Assembly: GCA_021736565.1 (NCBI GenBank) | Contig: JAIPFO010000275.1 | Location: 1 to 5,219 of the forward strand | Reading direction: 5' to 3' | Source of the DNA: Phycisphaerae bacterium | GTDB lineage: Bacteria; Planctomycetota; Phycisphaerae; Sedimentisphaerales; SM23-30 | Length of the DNA: 5,219 nt | In this document: positions 4,334-5,219 of the stretch, one piece after another | Layout: every line of letters begins with the position of its first letter | Position numbering within the stretch: the first letter of the stretch is position 1 | Made by a program: the position numbers and the translations under genes | Notes under the pieces: generated by a model | The model's database searches: none | The model's input: the letters and a program-made list of their open reading frames with translations, nothing else | What the model was told of the DNA's origin: nothing

Positions 4334-5219
4334 TGTCACCTGTTGAAATCGGAATGATCGGTTGTATCGCCTTATTGGTCCTCTTGGCCGCCAGTGTCCC
4401 CGTGGCATTCGCTATGGCCATTATCGGATTTGTCGGGTTTGCTATCATCGTCTCGCCCTCTGCCGCCACCAGCGTGATCGCCGTGGACCTCTATGAAACC
4501 TTCTCCTCGTACAGTCTTACCGTGATCCCCCTCTTTGTCTTTATGGGCCAGATCGCCTTCCACGCCGGCATCAGCAGAAAACTTTTCAATGCCGCCTATC
4601 ACTGGCTCGGCCACCTGCCCGGCGGCCTGGCAATGTCCACCGTTGGTGCCTGTACCGCGTTTGGCGCCATCTGCGGTTCTAGCCCTGCCACCGCCGCCAC
4701 GATGACCGCCGTGGCCCTGCCCGAAATGAAACGCTATAATTACGACATGGAACTCGGCTGCGGGACCATTGCCGCCGGCGGCAGCCTGGGAATGCTGATC
4801 CCGCCCTCGGTCGTCTTTATCGTCTATGGGATCCTCACCGAACAATCCGTCGGAAAACTGTTCATCGCGGGGATCGTCCCGGGGCTCATGATCGCGATCC
4901 TGTTCTGCCTGACCATTTACGTCAATTGCAAATGGCGACCTCACCTGGGCCCCGCCGGCAAGGGCTTCACGTTCAAGCAAAAGATCTTCTCACTGGTAGG
5001 TGTCGCCGAAACCCTGGCCCTTTTCATGTTGGTCATCGGCGGGATCTTCCTGGGGTTTTTCACGCCCACCGAAGCCGCCGCCGTTGGGGCGGCCGGCAGC
5101 CCCCTGATCACGCTGGCCAAAAGACGACTCACCTTTAAAATGATCACCCTCTCCATGCAGGAAACCATTCGAACCTCCTGTATGGTCATGATCATTGTCA
5201 CCGGTGCGGTGATCTTCGG
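4333..5219 (+). CDS. dctM: TRAP transporter large membrane subunit, DctM family (3' end outside window)
   Basis: The frame is open from the ATG at 4333 to the last base, giving 295 residues of a family that usually has about 430, so roughly the last third is missing. DctM is the sodium-driven permease that moves the substrate across the inner membrane. The translation shows PLFVFMGQIAFHAGI (66-80), the GAICGSSPATAATM stretch (111-124) with small residues in a re-entrant region, GSLGMLIPPS (150-159) and the hallmark FFTPTEAAAVGA (242-253). Many hydrophobic segments lie between these. The start overlaps the dctQ stop as TAATG and has an excellent ribosome binding site. Third positions are strongly C-rich, as in dctP and dctQ, so the three genes appear to have evolved together. 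No internal frameshift is seen. Confidence 0.94.
   Translation, partial: MSPVEIGMIGCIALLVLLAASVPVAFAMAIIGFVGFAIIVSPSAATSVIAVDLYETFSSYSLTVIPLFVFMGQIAFHAGISRKLFNAAYHWLGHLPGGLAMSTVGACTAFGAICGSSPATAATMTAVALPEMKRYNYDMELGCGTIAAGGSLGMLIPPSVVFIVYGILTEQSVGKLFIAGIVPGLMIAILFCLTIYVNCKWRPHLGPAGKGFTFKQKIFSLVGVAETLALFMLVIGGIFLGFFTPTEAAAVGAAGSPLITLAKRRLTFKMITLSMQETIRTSCMVMIIVTGAVIF

Noticed and set aside
4372..4980. Minus-strand open frame (202 codons) opposite dctM
   Set aside because: It lies wholly inside dctM, whose conserved motifs are clear, and its Gly/His/Asp-rich translation is typical of a complement of C-rich codons.

Overview
The window looks like bacterial chromosome of moderate GC, possibly from the Planctomycetota or another PVC-group lineage. 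That suggestion rests on a Tat-exported Gfo/Idh/MocA oxidoreductase with a QKP active-site motif and a 'YRKGWTL' C-terminus, a style seen very often in those bacteria. The DUF134 protein and the DctP subtype also occur in Desulfobacterota and other anaerobes, so the assignment is an inference. No rRNA, tRNA, transposase, CRISPR array or phage gene is visible.

Layout. On the minus strand at the left edge, a DUF134/UPF0251 helix-turn-helix protein (29-400) overlaps by ATGA the first codons of another gene that leaves the window. A gene-free but signal-rich region follows (401-885). It holds a promoter with a perfect 16-bp palindrome at its predicted start site, a minus-strand intrinsic terminator with no gene in front of it, a minus-strand TATAAT promoter about 105 bp ahead of that terminator, and a TCATAAGTA element present three times. 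Together these suggest either a ~135-nt small RNA or a long attenuated leader for DUF134. On the plus strand a second promoter, again followed by a palindrome, leads into the Tat-signal oxidoreductase (886-2259), which ends at a strong terminator (2346-2378).

The right half is a TRAP transporter operon on the plus strand. It comprises a DctP lipoprotein solute receptor (2582-3613), a DctQ small membrane subunit (3836-4333) and a DctM large membrane subunit (from 4333, cut by the window end). DctQ and DctM overlap by one base and DctM has a very strong ribosome binding site. Between dctP and dctQ lies a perfect 18-bp terminator hairpin, which probably makes the receptor more abundant than the membrane subunits. 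A short palindromic element, AAAAGTG(G)CTTTTG, occurs ahead of both dctP and dctQ.

The three complete proteins besides DctQ have clear family assignments, but substrates are not readable from sequence: neither the sugar-type compound handled by the oxidoreductase nor the organic acid carried by the transporter. No complete new system is evident. The most unusual part is the regulatory architecture of 401-885.
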